Below, piece by piece: positions 1 through 7,691 of a stretch of 41,260 nucleotides of DNA. The DNA lies in NCBI GenBank assembly GCA_030378035.1, contig JAUCGI010000027.1, positions 1 through 41,260 on the forward strand. The letters are read 5' to 3'. The position numbers and the translations under genes were made by a program. The notes beneath the pieces were generated by a model that was not told the origin of the DNA, did no database searches, and was given only the letters and a program-made list of their open reading frames with translations. The stretch comes from Desulfobacterales bacterium HSG2. Its GTDB lineage: Bacteria; Desulfobacterota; Desulfobacteria; Desulfobacterales; 4be13. Within the stretch, counting starts at the first letter, position 1. Each line of letters opens with the position of its first letter.

Positions 1-16
1 TGGAATGAGGATGCAT

Positions 17-238
17 ATGAAATTTGCTATCTGCATATTGAGTGAAGGTTGCGATGATCTGGAAAGTCTGAAGGTTTATCGTATTCTTCCCGATGAGAAA
101 GCAGGAAGGGCCGGCTGTCTGCGTGTTGTTGACGAATCAGGCGAAGATTATCTTTATCCCACAGAGAAATTTGTCGTTGTGGAATTTTCAGATGAAACAG
201 AGACAAGACTGATGGAGTCAATCTGTATGGCAGCCTGA
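17..238 (+). CDS. Conserved small hypothetical protein (73 aa)
   Basis: This short acidic protein has the pattern of a small family I recall from cyanobacteria and deltaproteobacteria: an N-terminal KFAIC strand, a KVYRILPDE motif, then RVVDESGEDYLYP near residues 37-49. The function is unknown. In-frame ATGs lie at 5, 11 and 17; I chose 17 because MKFAIC is the usual beginning of this family and GAGG lies upstream at 7-10. No membrane segment or signal peptide is visible. The gene stands about 100 bp ahead of the next ORF, so an operon is possible but not shown. The true upstream context lies outside the window. Confidence 0.7.
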   Translation: MKFAICILSEGCDDLESLKVYRILPDEKAGRAGCLRVVDESGEDYLYPTEKFVVVEFSDETETRLMESICMAA

Positions 239-335
239 TGCATAAGCAGCTTCCCTCTGTAAAAAGGATAAAAACAAGTGGAACGACAGACAAACAAAAC
301 AGACATAACTTCACATTCTTTGGGAACTTTACAAA

Positions 336-782
336 ATGGACCGACAAGCAAACAAAATAGACCGGGAATATGTTTCGTGGCGGATATCTGATTGGAAAAA
401 AAGATTGGATCAGCTCTGTTCCGAAATGACGAGCTGGGCTGAGAATTTCGGGAAGGTGGAAATTCGGAGGAGAGACATTCCCCAGGCCAGGGAGGATATC
501 ATGTACAGGTTTGGCATTGAGCCTGAAACTGTCCCCGCCATGGCAGTTCGTTTTGGCAGGAACAGGGTATCCTTCGTACCGATGGGGCTGTGGGTAATCG
601 GGTCCAACGGCAGGGTGAACATCACCACGGACAAAAATCGCTATATCCTTCTTGATCTGGGCGGGGATGACGGTGAGCCGAGCCGGTGGACTGTCGTGAA
701 TCCCTCAAAAAGAGGGCAGAGAATCTCCTTTGACCGGAACACGCTGGCGAAGCTGATGAAGGATGAGGCGCTTTTTCCATGA
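336..782 (+). CDS. Hypothetical protein, first gene of a coupled pair with a HEPN-like protein
   Basis: A 148-aa soluble protein that I do not recognise. It is rich in charged residues, with a helical N-terminal half (residues 1-60) and a likely beta-rich second half containing VRFGRNRVSFVPMGLWVIG and RYILLDLGGDDGE. Its stop codon overlaps the start of the following gene in an ATGA arrangement, which implies translational coupling and a joint function. No clear ribosome binding site precedes the ATG at 336. The first codons lie in an imperfect direct repeat (an ACAGACAAACAAAACAGAC-like stretch upstream is echoed over the start), so the true start may be further in. If the partner is a HEPN toxin, this protein is an antitoxin candidate; that is inference from position only. 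Confidence 0.6.
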   Translation: MDRQANKIDREYVSWRISDWKKRLDQLCSEMTSWAENFGKVEIRRRDIPQAREDIMYRFGIEPETVPAMAVRFGRNRVSFVPMGLWVIGSNGRVNITTDKNRYILLDLGGDDGEPSRWTVVNPSKRGQRISFDRNTLAKLMKDEALFP

Positions 783-1234
783 AAGAATACGGATTAATCC
801 GCGATGCCTATTCGGAGACGGAGAAATATTATATCAAAAGCATTGATGATGCCGTATCCCGGAATGACCGTGCAAGGCATCTGAGAATTCTCGAATTGTC
901 CCGCATCAGTGAATATGCCTATTTCGTTCTCCTATGGGGTCAGTTTGAGGCTTTCATCAACGACAAGGCATTTGAGACGGAGGGAGACAGTTTTGAGGAG
1001 CTGGGATTCATGCTGAGGGTGCGGCTGACTGTATCTCCGACCCACGAATATTACAGTGAAATTGACCGGTACTATTATTGGAGATGCGAAATTGCGCATG
1101 GAAGAATATCGGAATTTCCGGAACTGACACTGCCGACCATATTTGACAAAATCGAGGAGATAACCGAGGCAATTGACAAAAATCCCTTGCCACTGGGTGA
1201 GGACTTTGTTGATCTGTTCAAAGATGAGGACTGA
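779..1234 (+). CDS. HEPN-like domain protein (putative RNase or toxin component)
   Basis: A 151-aa, mostly helical protein. Residues 50-62 (VLLWGQFEAFIND) resemble the helix common in HEPN proteins that begins with a W..FE pattern. Residues 102-107 read R-C-E-I-A-H followed by G, which fits the HEPN Rx4-6H catalytic signature (the usual form is RN..AHG). In established HEPN families this R/H pair is the metal-independent RNase centre used by toxins and defence effectors. The residue after R is C instead of the usual polar N/D/H, so activity is uncertain. The gene overlaps the upstream 148-aa gene by 4 bp and is followed by a decayed gene. A non-toxic HEPN accessory protein is the alternative. 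Confidence 0.6.
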   Translation: MKEYGLIRDAYSETEKYYIKSIDDAVSRNDRARHLRILELSRISEYAYFVLLWGQFEAFINDKAFETEGDSFEELGFMLRVRLTVSPTHEYYSEIDRYYYWRCEIAHGRISEFPELTLPTIFDKIEEITEAIDKNPLPLGEDFVDLFKDED

Positions 1235-1332
1235 TTAATGATTAATTCTATAACTGAAACAAATCTCTTGAAATATGTCGAACCAACCTCAATGTAAATC
1301 AGAGGGCGGAGTTATGTCCAGGCAATCAAAAG

Positions 1333-2180
1333 GTGGACTTCAAATTTAAACCGCCAGCTTACATCTCATATGTCACGGCTTGCAGTTTGGCCGCTTTGCT
1401 CGTCATAACGCATCTCGTGAAGGGAGCGGTTCAGGAATGGGCAGTGAGCCTGATTCATCTGGTAACGATTGTGGACATGACCGCTTTTTTGGCGGTCAGG
1501 AGCCTGAACTGGGATTGGAAGTGGATCAGAACCCCTGTTGATCAGCCGATTCTCCTGCTGGTCGTTCTGTCGGTTCTCTCTTCTCTCTTTTCGGTTTATC
1601 CTCAGACCAGCCTGTGGGCGACGGTTCTGCTGCTCAACTATGTGCTGTTTTTTTACCTGACGATTCATGCAATAAAGACCCGTGCCCGGCTCAGGCGTCT
1701 GATTCACATTATCATCACCATGGGGGTTTTTCTGTCGGTGTTGGGGCTGCTCAAACGATTCGATGCCAACCCCTTTCCGTGGTGGAATTACGGCCATTCA
1801 CCGTGGCTGACATCCACATACATGAATCACAATCATTTTGCGGGGTATGCGGAGATGAGCATCTCCGTGACACTCGGATTTTTCCTGACCGATTTCAGAG
1901 GCGGCAAACTTGTTCTGATGATCTACATGACAGGGATCATGATTGTGGCCCTGGCGCTTTCTCTATCGAGGGGGGATGGATTGCCTTTGGCCTGACGCTC
2001 GCTTTCATGGCGTTTGCCCTGCTGACCAATCGTCATTTTGAACGCAAAAGATTTCTCATCTCCATGAAATGTGAGAACAAAAAAATTTATGGCCGGGTAC
2101 TTACATGCGGAATCTGCCTGCTGCCGCCGAAAAGCGTCATCACAACTTCAGGCTCACAGCCTCCCCGAAAGGCGTTATAA
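1333..2180 (+). pseudogene. O-antigen ligase (Wzy_C/WaaL-like) gene, frameshifted and truncated
   Basis: The reading frame from 1333 gives a polytopic membrane protein with the O-antigen ligase landmark YMNHNHFAGYAEM (about residues 163-175) and ALSLSRG near 210. At 1965-1975 a run of six G breaks the frame: one more G would restore SLSRGGWIAF, and translation continues in the next frame as WIAFGLTLAFMAFALLTN. That second frame then runs into repeat DNA and stops at 2178-2180 inside a copy of the terminal inverted repeat. Only about 280 residues remain of a family usually well over 400 aa. An ATG at 1314 with GGAG upstream could be the original start, but it also needs a frameshift. A sequencing error in the G run could explain the first break but not the missing C-terminal half. 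Confidence 0.7.
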
Positions 2181-2184
2181 TCAG
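2159..2184 (+). repeat. Solo terminal inverted repeat of family A (right end)
   Basis: A 26-bp copy of the right end of the family A hairpin element, ending in GTTATAATCAG and beginning GCCTCCCCGAAA. No matching left end is seen just upstream. It supplies the stop of the broken O-antigen ligase frame. A degenerate partial copy (GCCGAAAAGCGTCATCA) lies just before it at about 2126-2142. Confidence 0.75.
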
Positions 2185-2197
2185 TAAATTTATTCTG

Positions 2198-2245
2198 TAA
2201 TGTGGAGCAATTTTGCAAATTGCTTTTATGAACAAATTGCAAACA
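2198..2245 (+). repeat. Partial copy of the 67-bp repeat found at 18.3 kb
   Basis: The stretch reads AATGTGGAGCAATTTTGCAA followed by ATTGCT, then AACAAATTGCAAA. It matches the start of each 67-bp unit at 18294-18490 with few differences. It lies between the solo family A end and the ATPase gene, so it forms the 5' leader of that gene. Confidence 0.7.
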
Positions 2246-2314
2246 TGCCGCCTGACGGAACTGAAACGGAATCAGACGAAGCATAGGAAAGCCCAGGGAC
2301 AAGAAGGATTGCAA

Positions 2315-3421
2315 ATGCTTAAAAGACTATACGCAAACAATTACCGTTGTCTTGTCAATTTTGAAATCAGCTTCAGCGAACTGACCCTGCTGCTGGGGCC
2401 AAACGGCGGGGGAAAGTCCGCCCTGTTCGATCTGCTTTACGGAATTCGCCGTATGACAGTGGATAATGCCAAAGTCGGAGAAGTGTTTCATCGGGATGAT
2501 CTGACCGCCTGGGTCAGCAGCGCCGAACAGTCCTTCGAACTCGACGTGCAGGGAAAGAACGGACTGTTTTCTTACAAGCTGCTTGTATCGCACAACCCTG
2601 ACATCAGAAAGCAGCGAATCGAACATGAACGGCTTCTCCTTGACGACAGACCGCTGTTCGAGTTTACGCAGGGCGACGTGCAGCTTTATCACGATGACCA
2701 CACAGCCGGGCCGAAATATTCCTTTGACCAGTCAGTTTCGGGGCTGGCAACCATTGCTGAGAGACAGGATAACAAAAAACTGACAGAGTTCAAAAAATGG
2801 ATGAAGAGAATCTTTGTCATAAGCCTCCGACCAAAGGCAATGCGCTCGGAAACCGGAGAGGAATCCGACCGGCTGAACCGGGATGGCAGCAACTTTGCCT
2901 CATGGTATCGTTACCTCTCCCAGGAGCATCAGGACAGAATATTTCAGTTGACTGAACAACTGCGAGATATCATCCCGGGTTTTTATGCCTTCAAGCTTGA
3001 GCGGGCCGGCAGGCACAGGATACTCAGAGTCGGCTTCCGCAGCGAAAACGAAAAAAGCGCACCGGTCTATTTTGATTTTGAGAGAATCTCTGACGGAGAG
3101 CGCGTGATGATTGTTCTTTACTCCCTTCTGTCAGGCTTGCGGGATCTCGGACATGCTGTTTTTCTTGATGAACCGGAAAACTATGTGGCGCTGCCGGAAA
3201 TTCAGCCCTGGCTCGTGGAGCTTGGCGACATCTGCGGAGATGAGTTACCGCAGGCGATACTGATCAGTCATCACCCGGAACTGACAGATTACCTCGGCCC
3301 GGAATGCGGCAAATGGATCGAGCGTGATGCTCTCGGGCCGGCACGGGTGAGAAATATGCCCGCAAAAATTGACAAAGGACTTAAGCTTTCTGAACAGATC
3401 GCCAGGGGGTGGACGGAATGA
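2315..3421 (+). CDS. AAA family ATPase (AAA_21/OLD-like), partner of a TOPRIM-like protein
   Basis: A 368-aa ABC/SMC-like ATPase. Walker A is GPNGGGKSA at residues 28-36, the signature region is SDGER at 259-263, Walker B is VFLDEPEN near 282-289, and an ILISHHPE switch histidine lies at 317-324. This is the single-chain arrangement of AAA_15/AAA_21 proteins found in OLD-type, PARIS-type and related defence modules. The ATG at 2315 is preferred over an upstream ATG at 2213 because GAAGGA sits 7 nt before it and the motif LKRLYANNYRCLVNF is the normal N-terminus; the longer form would be translated from repeat DNA. The stop overlaps the next start (ATGA). The likely role is sensor or motor for the coupled nuclease-like partner; a housekeeping role is less likely given the neighbours. 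Confidence 0.85.
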   Translation: MLKRLYANNYRCLVNFEISFSELTLLLGPNGGGKSALFDLLYGIRRMTVDNAKVGEVFHRDDLTAWVSSAEQSFELDVQGKNGLFSYKLLVSHNPDIRKQRIEHERLLLDDRPLFEFTQGDVQLYHDDHTAGPKYSFDQSVSGLATIAERQDNKKLTEFKKWMKRIFVISLRPKAMRSETGEESDRLNRDGSNFASWYRYLSQEHQDRIFQLTEQLRDIIPGFYAFKLERAGRHRILRVGFRSENEKSAPVYFDFERISDGERVMIVLYSLLSGLRDLGHAVFLDEPENYVALPEIQPWLVELGDICGDELPQAILISHHPELTDYLGPECGKWIERDALGPARVRNMPAKIDKGLKLSEQIARGWTE

Positions 3422-3978
3422 GCCTGCGACGCGTAAAAATCGTGCTTCTCTGTGAGGATTCTCAGCATGAAGCCTTTGTGAGGCGGTTTCTTAAGGGAAT
3501 GGGCTGGAACACGAGGGAAATGCGGGTGGAAAAAAGCCCTTCAAAAGAAGGCTCCGCTGAACAATGGGTGCGGGAAAATTTCCCGAGAGAACTTAAAATT
3601 TACAGACAACGGCGGCAGAAAGCGGCTTCTGCCCTCATAGCAATGATCGACGCAGATAATAAAGAGGTGCAGGAACGGATTGATGAATTTAAAACAGCAT
3701 GCAATTTGCAGCAGATGCCATTTCGAACCGATGACGAAGAAGTGGCTCTTGTGGTTCCCAGGCGCAATATAGAAACATGGATTTATTTTCTGGATGGGAA
3801 CAAGGTGAATGAACAGGAGGTTTATCCTAAATTAGACAGAGAACGCAGATGTAAATCAGCAGTGAAAAATTTGGTCCGATTTTGCAAATCAGCAGGTTTG
3901 GTGCAAGATGCCCCACATGCCTTAACATCCGCCTGTGATGAGTATAGAACGAGAATACGGCCCTTCAGAAAAACCTGA
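3418..3978 (+). CDS. TOPRIM-like/DUF4276-type putative nuclease coupled to the AAA ATPase
   Basis: A 186-aa protein starting at the ATG that overlaps the ATPase stop by 4 bp. The first strand, VKIVLLCEDSQHEAF, carries E13, and the second acidic motif is IAMIDADN with D78 and D80; a later PRRNIETWIYFLDG contains E119. An early Glu followed by DxD is the metal-binding pattern of TOPRIM folds, as in OLD nucleases and the small nuclease partners of AAA_15/21 ATPases. The fold call is an inference from motif spacing; the exact family (DUF4276, RloB-like or other) cannot be fixed by eye. The pair resembles a two-gene anti-phage module in which the ATPase controls the toxic nuclease. Confidence 0.65.
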   Translation: MSLRRVKIVLLCEDSQHEAFVRRFLKGMGWNTREMRVEKSPSKEGSAEQWVRENFPRELKIYRQRRQKAASALIAMIDADNKEVQERIDEFKTACNLQQMPFRTDDEEVALVVPRRNIETWIYFLDGNKVNEQEVYPKLDRERRCKSAVKNLVRFCKSAGLVQDAPHALTSACDEYRTRIRPFRKT

Positions 3979-4027
3979 TAGTTGTCAGGCATCCTATCTT
4001 CTTACACCTGCTATGTGTCGGGCGGGG

Positions 4028-4052
4028 GCTCCCCTAAATCCGTTATAGTCAG
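4028..4052 (+). repeat. Solo terminal inverted repeat of family A (right end)
   Basis: A 25-bp copy reading GCTCCCCTAAATCCGTTATA followed by GTCAG, one base different from the consensus GTTATAATCAG end. No left end lies between it and the TOPRIM-like gene, so the element is truncated or solo. Confidence 0.7.
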
Positions 4053-4078
4053 AAAAAATGAATGAGAAGAAGGAAACC

Positions 4079-4131
4079 CGGCTTTTTCTGGCGGCTGGGG
4101 AAGCCAGCCCGTTCGGGAAAAAGCCGTTTTT
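4079..4131 (+). terminator. Candidate Rho-independent terminator
   Basis: CGGCTTTTTC (4079-4088) pairs perfectly with GAAAAAGCCG (4117-4126), with an inner stem formed by TGGC and GCCA, followed by a run of T. It lies 100 bp past the TOPRIM-like stop and 110 bp ahead of the AlbA_2 gene, where a terminator would separate the two units. The A/U-rich outer stem makes it weaker than a classic GC stem. Confidence 0.45.
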
Positions 4132-4242
4132 GTCCTGTACACAGAAAAATTACATAAAGGAAAATATGAGATCGATTTCTCTTTTATGCAGGAATATGGG
4201 AAATACAAGAAAAACTCAGGCAGCAGGGCTTATGAGGCAATT

Positions 4243-5406
4243 ATGAACCAGCACGAAATCATCGAAATCATCCGCAACGGCGAATCGTCAAAAGTCGAAT
4301 TCAGGACACAAGATGTTCATCCCACCTCCCTGGCCGGAGAGATTGTCGCATTTGCCAATTTCGAAGGAGGTGTCATTCTTCTGGGTGTTGATGATGCCGG
4401 CCGGATCATCGGGTGTACACGGGATGACATGGAGGAATTTGTGATCAATGTGTGTAGAAACACGGTGAGACCCTCAATCATCCCGATGATTGAAAAGTTC
4501 GTCATCAGTGACAAAAAAATCCTTGCCGTCACGATTGCCCGGGGAGACACCCCGCATACGGACAGCCGCGGCATGTACTACATCAGAGTCGGATCGACAA
4601 AACAGATTCCCACCCAGCAGGAGCTTGTCCGACTGTTTCAGAGGAAGAACATCCTTCAGTTTGACGAATCGCCAGTGATCAGAGCCACTCCGGGTGACAT
4701 TGACATCGCAAAGGTGAACAGATATCTTGCCGGGCTGGATCAGAGTCCCCTGAATGAGGAGAATGAAAGGGCGCTCCGCCATGACCTCATCAATCTCTCC
4801 GTTCTGATCGAGACGGAGGAAACGCTGCACCCGTCCTTTGGAGGGCTTCTTGTTTTCGGCAAAAATCCGCAAAGACATTTTCCCTCCTGCAACATCCTAT
4901 GCGGCGCGTACAGCGGGGATGACTTTCTCTCGGAAACGATCCGTGAGAAGGATCTGAGGGGGGCGGCGGATGACCTCATCGAAGATGCCGTTGCCTTCCT
5001 GAAGCTGACCATGCCCCAGAAGAATACCCTTGAACAGGATATACGGCGAAAGGTTTCCTATCTGTATCCGATTGAAGCCGTCAGGGAGGGCATTGTCAAC
5101 GCGGTCTGCCACAGGGATTATACGATTACCGGCTCATCGGTCAGGATATTTCTCTTTCGGGACAGACTCGAAATCCGTTCCCCCGGCGGGCTTCCCAACA
5201 CCATCACCCTTGAGAACATGCTGTTCCGGCAGTTTGCCCGCAATCAGATCATCGCCTCGTTTCTGAGCGGATACGGATATATGGAACGCCGGGGAAAGGG
5301 CATTCTGCGTATGATCCGATCCTGTGAGGCGGAGGGTGCTGAATGCCTCTTCTCTCTGGGAGCGGATAATAATGAGTTTGTGGTGACATATCGGGGTTGC
5401 CAATGA
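4243..5406 (+). CDS. AlbA_2 (Schlafen-type) ATP-binding protein with RecG-like/HATPase_c_4 C-terminus
   Basis: A 387-aa protein of the COG2865 type. Residues 14-125 form an AlbA_2 domain (VEFRTQ, then EIVAFANFEGGVILLGVDD, later MYYIRVGSTKQIPT). The C-terminal part has REGIVNAVCHRDY at 281-293, SPGGLP at 313-318 and RRGKGI at 349-354, the usual motifs of the HATPase_c_4 domain. The family is usually annotated as a transcriptional regulator or divergent helicase, and such genes are frequent in defence islands; the activity is not known for this one. The ATG at 4243 has GAGG 6 nt upstream and begins the normal MNQHEIIEII N-terminus. The longer ORF from 4186 adds 19 residues with no family resemblance. 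Confidence 0.85.
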   Translation: MNQHEIIEIIRNGESSKVEFRTQDVHPTSLAGEIVAFANFEGGVILLGVDDAGRIIGCTRDDMEEFVINVCRNTVRPSIIPMIEKFVISDKKILAVTIARGDTPHTDSRGMYYIRVGSTKQIPTQQELVRLFQRKNILQFDESPVIRATPGDIDIAKVNRYLAGLDQSPLNEENERALRHDLINLSVLIETEETLHPSFGGLLVFGKNPQRHFPSCNILCGAYSGDDFLSETIREKDLRGAADDLIEDAVAFLKLTMPQKNTLEQDIRRKVSYLYPIEAVREGIVNAVCHRDYTITGSSVRIFLFRDRLEIRSPGGLPNTITLENMLFRQFARNQIIASFLSGYGYMERRGKGILRMIRSCEAEGAECLFSLGADNNEFVVTYRGCQ

Positions 5407-5533
5407 TTTGTTGCGGGGCGATAAGAGAAAGAAAAAAAAGACCCTCAGAAGGCTCTGGAGCAAGCACTGAAACAGATTGAAGAAGAGAGGAAGCTGGAAG
5501 CGGACGCACATCACGCTCACGGGCAAAAACAGG
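5407..5533 (+). other. Intergenic stretch with a short coiled-coil-like coding remnant
   Basis: In one frame the bases from about 5425 encode DPQKALEQALKQIEEERKLE followed by a His-rich run, with no start codon, and then enter the family A element. It may be the tail of a lost gene, such as a transposase or nuclease C-terminus, but no family can be named. Confidence 0.3.
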
Positions 5534-5721
5534 CTGATTATAACGGATTTAGGGGAGGCTATGAAACCACGAATGACACGAATGGACACGAATCAGTCGG
5601 CAACATGACGAATGAAACCGCGAATGACACGAATGAACGCGAATCACACGGTTCTGTGTCCATTCGTGTTCATTCGCGTTCATTCGCGGTTTGAAGCCTC
5701 CCCGAAAAGCGTTATAATCAG
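5534..5721 (+). repeat. Family A hairpin element A1 (188 bp)
   Basis: The left end is CTGATTATAACGGATTTAGG plus GGAGGC at 5534-5559. The right end is its near reverse complement at 5696-5721, ending GTTATAATCAG. The interior is itself an inverted repeat made of degenerate GAATGACACGAATGAACGCG units and their complement (ATTCGTGTTCATTCGCG), so the whole element can fold into one long hairpin. It carries no ORF of its own. Its right arm is copied in the adjoining 273-bp triplication. Confidence 0.85.
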
Positions 5722-5750
5722 AAAACAGGAATGTGTCATACATATACGGA

Positions 5751-5888
5751 ATGAAAATGAAATCAAGAGATATATTCAGGGAAAGTATCTTCAAACGTGA
5801 CAATCATAAATGCGTTGTTTGCGGCGAACCCGCGCAGGATGCCCATCACATCATCGAACGACGCATCAGTCGGCAACATGACGACTGA
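5751..5888 (+). pseudogene. Truncated copy 1 of the HNH domain of the RNA ligase gene (45 codons)
   Basis: Starting at the ATG equivalent to that of the intact gene, this frame encodes the CVVCG and DAHHII parts of the HNH domain, then ISRQHDD and a stop from the repeat junction. It lacks the second zinc-ligand half (CGPHH) and the whole ligase. It is a by-product of the triplication; whether the short peptide is made is unknown. Confidence 0.8.
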
Positions 5889-6023
5889 AACCGCGAATGA
5901 CACGAATGAACGCGAATCACACGGTTCTGTGTCCGTTCGTGTTCATTCGTGTTCATTCGCGGTTTGAAGCCTCCCCGAAAAGCGTTATAATCAGAAAACA
6001 GGAATGTGTCATACATATACGGA

Positions 6024-6161
6024 ATGAAAATGAAATCAAGAGACATATTCAGGGAAAGTATCTTCAAGCGTGACAATCATAAATGCGTTGTCTGCGGCGA
6101 ACCCGCGCAGGATGCCCATCACATCATCGAACGACGCATCAGTCGGCAACATGACGACTGA
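6024..6161 (+). pseudogene. Truncated copy 2 of the HNH domain of the RNA ligase gene (45 codons)
   Basis: Same structure as copy 1, displaced by 273 bp, with the same C-terminal ISRQHDD junction and stop at 6159-6161. Only a few bases differ from copy 1 and from the intact gene. Confidence 0.8.
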
Positions 6162-6296
6162 AACCGCGAATGACACGAATGAACGCGAATCACACGGTTC
6201 TGTGTCCATTCGTGTTCATTCGCGGTCATTCGCGGTTTGAAGCCTCCCCGAAAAGCGTTATAATCAGAAAACAGGAATGTGTCATACATATACGGA

Positions 6297-7328
6297 ATGA
6301 AAATGAAATCAAGAGATATATTCAGGGAAAGTATCTTCAAGCGTGACAATCATAAATGCGTTGTTTGCGGCGAACCCGCGCAGGATGCCCATCACATCAT
6401 CGAACGACGCTTGTTTGATGACGGCGGATATCACCTTGAAAACGGCGTCTCTCTCTGCGGACCGCATCATATCGAAGCAGAGAAAACAACTCTGGATGCC
6501 CAGGAACTGAGAGACATTGCCGGCATTAAAAAAATTGTCCTGCCAAAGGGCTATCACAGAGACACCCGTTATGACAAATGGGGAAACATAATTCTCCCGA
6601 ACGGACAGCGAATGAAAGGCGAACTGTTTTACGACGAATCCGTTCAGAAGATTCTTTCAGAGGTTCTCTGTCTGTTTGCGGATTATGTGAAATATCCCCG
6701 GACGAAACACTTTCCCTGGTCGGAATCCGTGGGCAGGGATGATGACGTACTTTCCGATCTTTCGGTTTTTGACGGGAAAAGAGTTGTCGTCACGGAAAAA
6801 ATGGACGGAGAGAATGCCACGGTCTATTCTGACGGATATTTTCATGCCCGGTCAGTAAACGGAAACGAACATCCGTCCCAGTCATGGATCAAAAATTTCA
6901 TTCAGAAATTTTATTTTGACATACCGGAAGGTTGGAGAGTCTGCGGTGAGAACCTTTATGCCAGACACTCTGTTAAGTATGACGCGCTTGAATCTTATTT
7001 TCAGGTATTCTCTGTATGGAACGAACAGAATGAATGTCTTGAATGGAGCGAGATGCTTGAATACTGCGATCTGCTTGGACTGACGCATGTCCCGGTTTTA
7101 TGGCAGGGCGTGTTTGACAGGGATGAAATCCACAAAGCATTTCTGAACAGCAGGAACACTGACACAAGCGAAGGCTATGTGGTCCGGTCAGAAGGAGGCT
7201 TCCATTACACGGAGTTCCAAACTTCGGTGGCAAAGTATGTGAGAGCCGACCATATCACAGAGGCACGGCATAATTGGAGGATGAGATGGCATCCCTCCGA
7301 TGTAAACAAAATTAAAACTTTGAAATGA
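6297..7328 (+). CDS. HNH endonuclease-RNA ligase fusion protein
   Basis: A 343-aa two-domain protein. Residues 15-60 are an HNH domain with zinc ligands C21/C24 and C54, the catalytic HH at 32-33 and CGPHH at 54-58. Residues 155-320 are a nucleotidyltransferase of the RNA_ligase type. Motif I is KMDGEN with the adenylated Lys at 168, motif III is VCGENLYARHS (215-225), motif IV is SEGYVV (291-296) and motif V is VAKYVR (311-316). The protein could therefore both cut and seal nucleic acid, which suggests RNA repair or end processing; the substrate is unknown. The start is uncertain: ATG 6297, ATG 6303 or GTG 6279 are possible and none has a strong ribosome binding site. The stop overlaps the next gene (ATGA). 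The 5' end lies in the third copy of the triplication. Confidence 0.85.
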   Translation: MKMKSRDIFRESIFKRDNHKCVVCGEPAQDAHHIIERRLFDDGGYHLENGVSLCGPHHIEAEKTTLDAQELRDIAGIKKIVLPKGYHRDTRYDKWGNIILPNGQRMKGELFYDESVQKILSEVLCLFADYVKYPRTKHFPWSESVGRDDDVLSDLSVFDGKRVVVTEKMDGENATVYSDGYFHARSVNGNEHPSQSWIKNFIQKFYFDIPEGWRVCGENLYARHSVKYDALESYFQVFSVWNEQNECLEWSEMLEYCDLLGLTHVPVLWQGVFDRDEIHKAFLNSRNTDTSEGYVVRSEGGFHYTEFQTSVAKYVRADHITEARHNWRMRWHPSDVNKIKTLK

Positions 7329-7570
7329 CAGAAAAAAACAAAATTCGTCTCAGAATTTATCTGACAGTCCTGTTGTCATTAGGTGTCATAGGATTCATGT
7401 CCTTTGAAAACTTTTCGTTAACGGATGCGATCTATTTTTCCATTGTAACCATGGCGACTGTGGGTTACGGTGATATCCATTCCCAGACCGACATCGGAAA
7501 AATTCTGGCGCTGATAATTATTGTCGGCGGCGTCGGAACATTTCTCGGCGTAATCGCCAGTATCACATAA
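7325..7570 (+). CDS. Minimal two-TM K+-channel pore protein (81 aa), possibly truncated
   Basis: The protein has a first membrane helix at about residues 9-27, a pore helix and the selectivity filter TMATVGYGD near 42-50, and a second membrane helix ending at the C-terminus (GGVGTFLGVIASIT). This is a complete KcsA-like pore module without any cytosolic regulatory part. Homologues I know continue after this helix with a charged tail or RCK domain, so the gene may be truncated at 7568-7570; downstream bases in frame do not look like channel sequence. It overlaps the HNH-RNA ligase stop by 4 bp, so the two are co-translated. A channel fragment or a genuine membrane effector are both possible. 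Confidence 0.75.
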   Translation: MTEKNKIRLRIYLTVLLSLGVIGFMSFENFSLTDAIYFSIVTMATVGYGDIHSQTDIGKILALIIIVGGVGTFLGVIASIT

Positions 7571-7691
7571 ACCAATCATTGGAACAGCGGATGGCGGGGC
7601 CGGGAACCGGAAAGCTGCGCCAGACAAGGGACTCAAATCCTTAGCTTGATGCGTATGGGCAACAGCCCCCGACAGTCAATAGGACAAGAAT

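Larger units (their letters stand above)
5592..6410 (+). repeat. Tandem triplication, 273-bp unit, covering hairpin element and 5' end of the RNA ligase gene
   Basis: Three copies run 5592-5864, 5865-6137 and 6138-6410. Each begins ATCAGTCGGCAACATGACGA and contains the inverted repeat arms, the family A right end (5696, 5969, 6242) and the first 38 codons of the HNH-RNA ligase. Copies 1 and 2 end by joining GAACGACGC to ATCAGTCGGC; only copy 3 continues into the intact gene. The copies differ at only a few positions, so the event looks recent. The period is exactly 91 codons, but a stop in each truncated copy prevents read-through. Confidence 0.9.

Noticed and set aside
4058..4246. Plus-strand ORF of 62 codons before the AlbA_2 gene
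   Set aside because: It contains the terminator-like hairpin at 4079-4131, overlaps the AlbA_2 start and has no recognisable sequence.
5549..6349. Three similar minus-strand ORFs of 76-84 codons
   Set aside because: They are read-through of the triplicated palindromic repeat and the antisense of the HNH coding segment.
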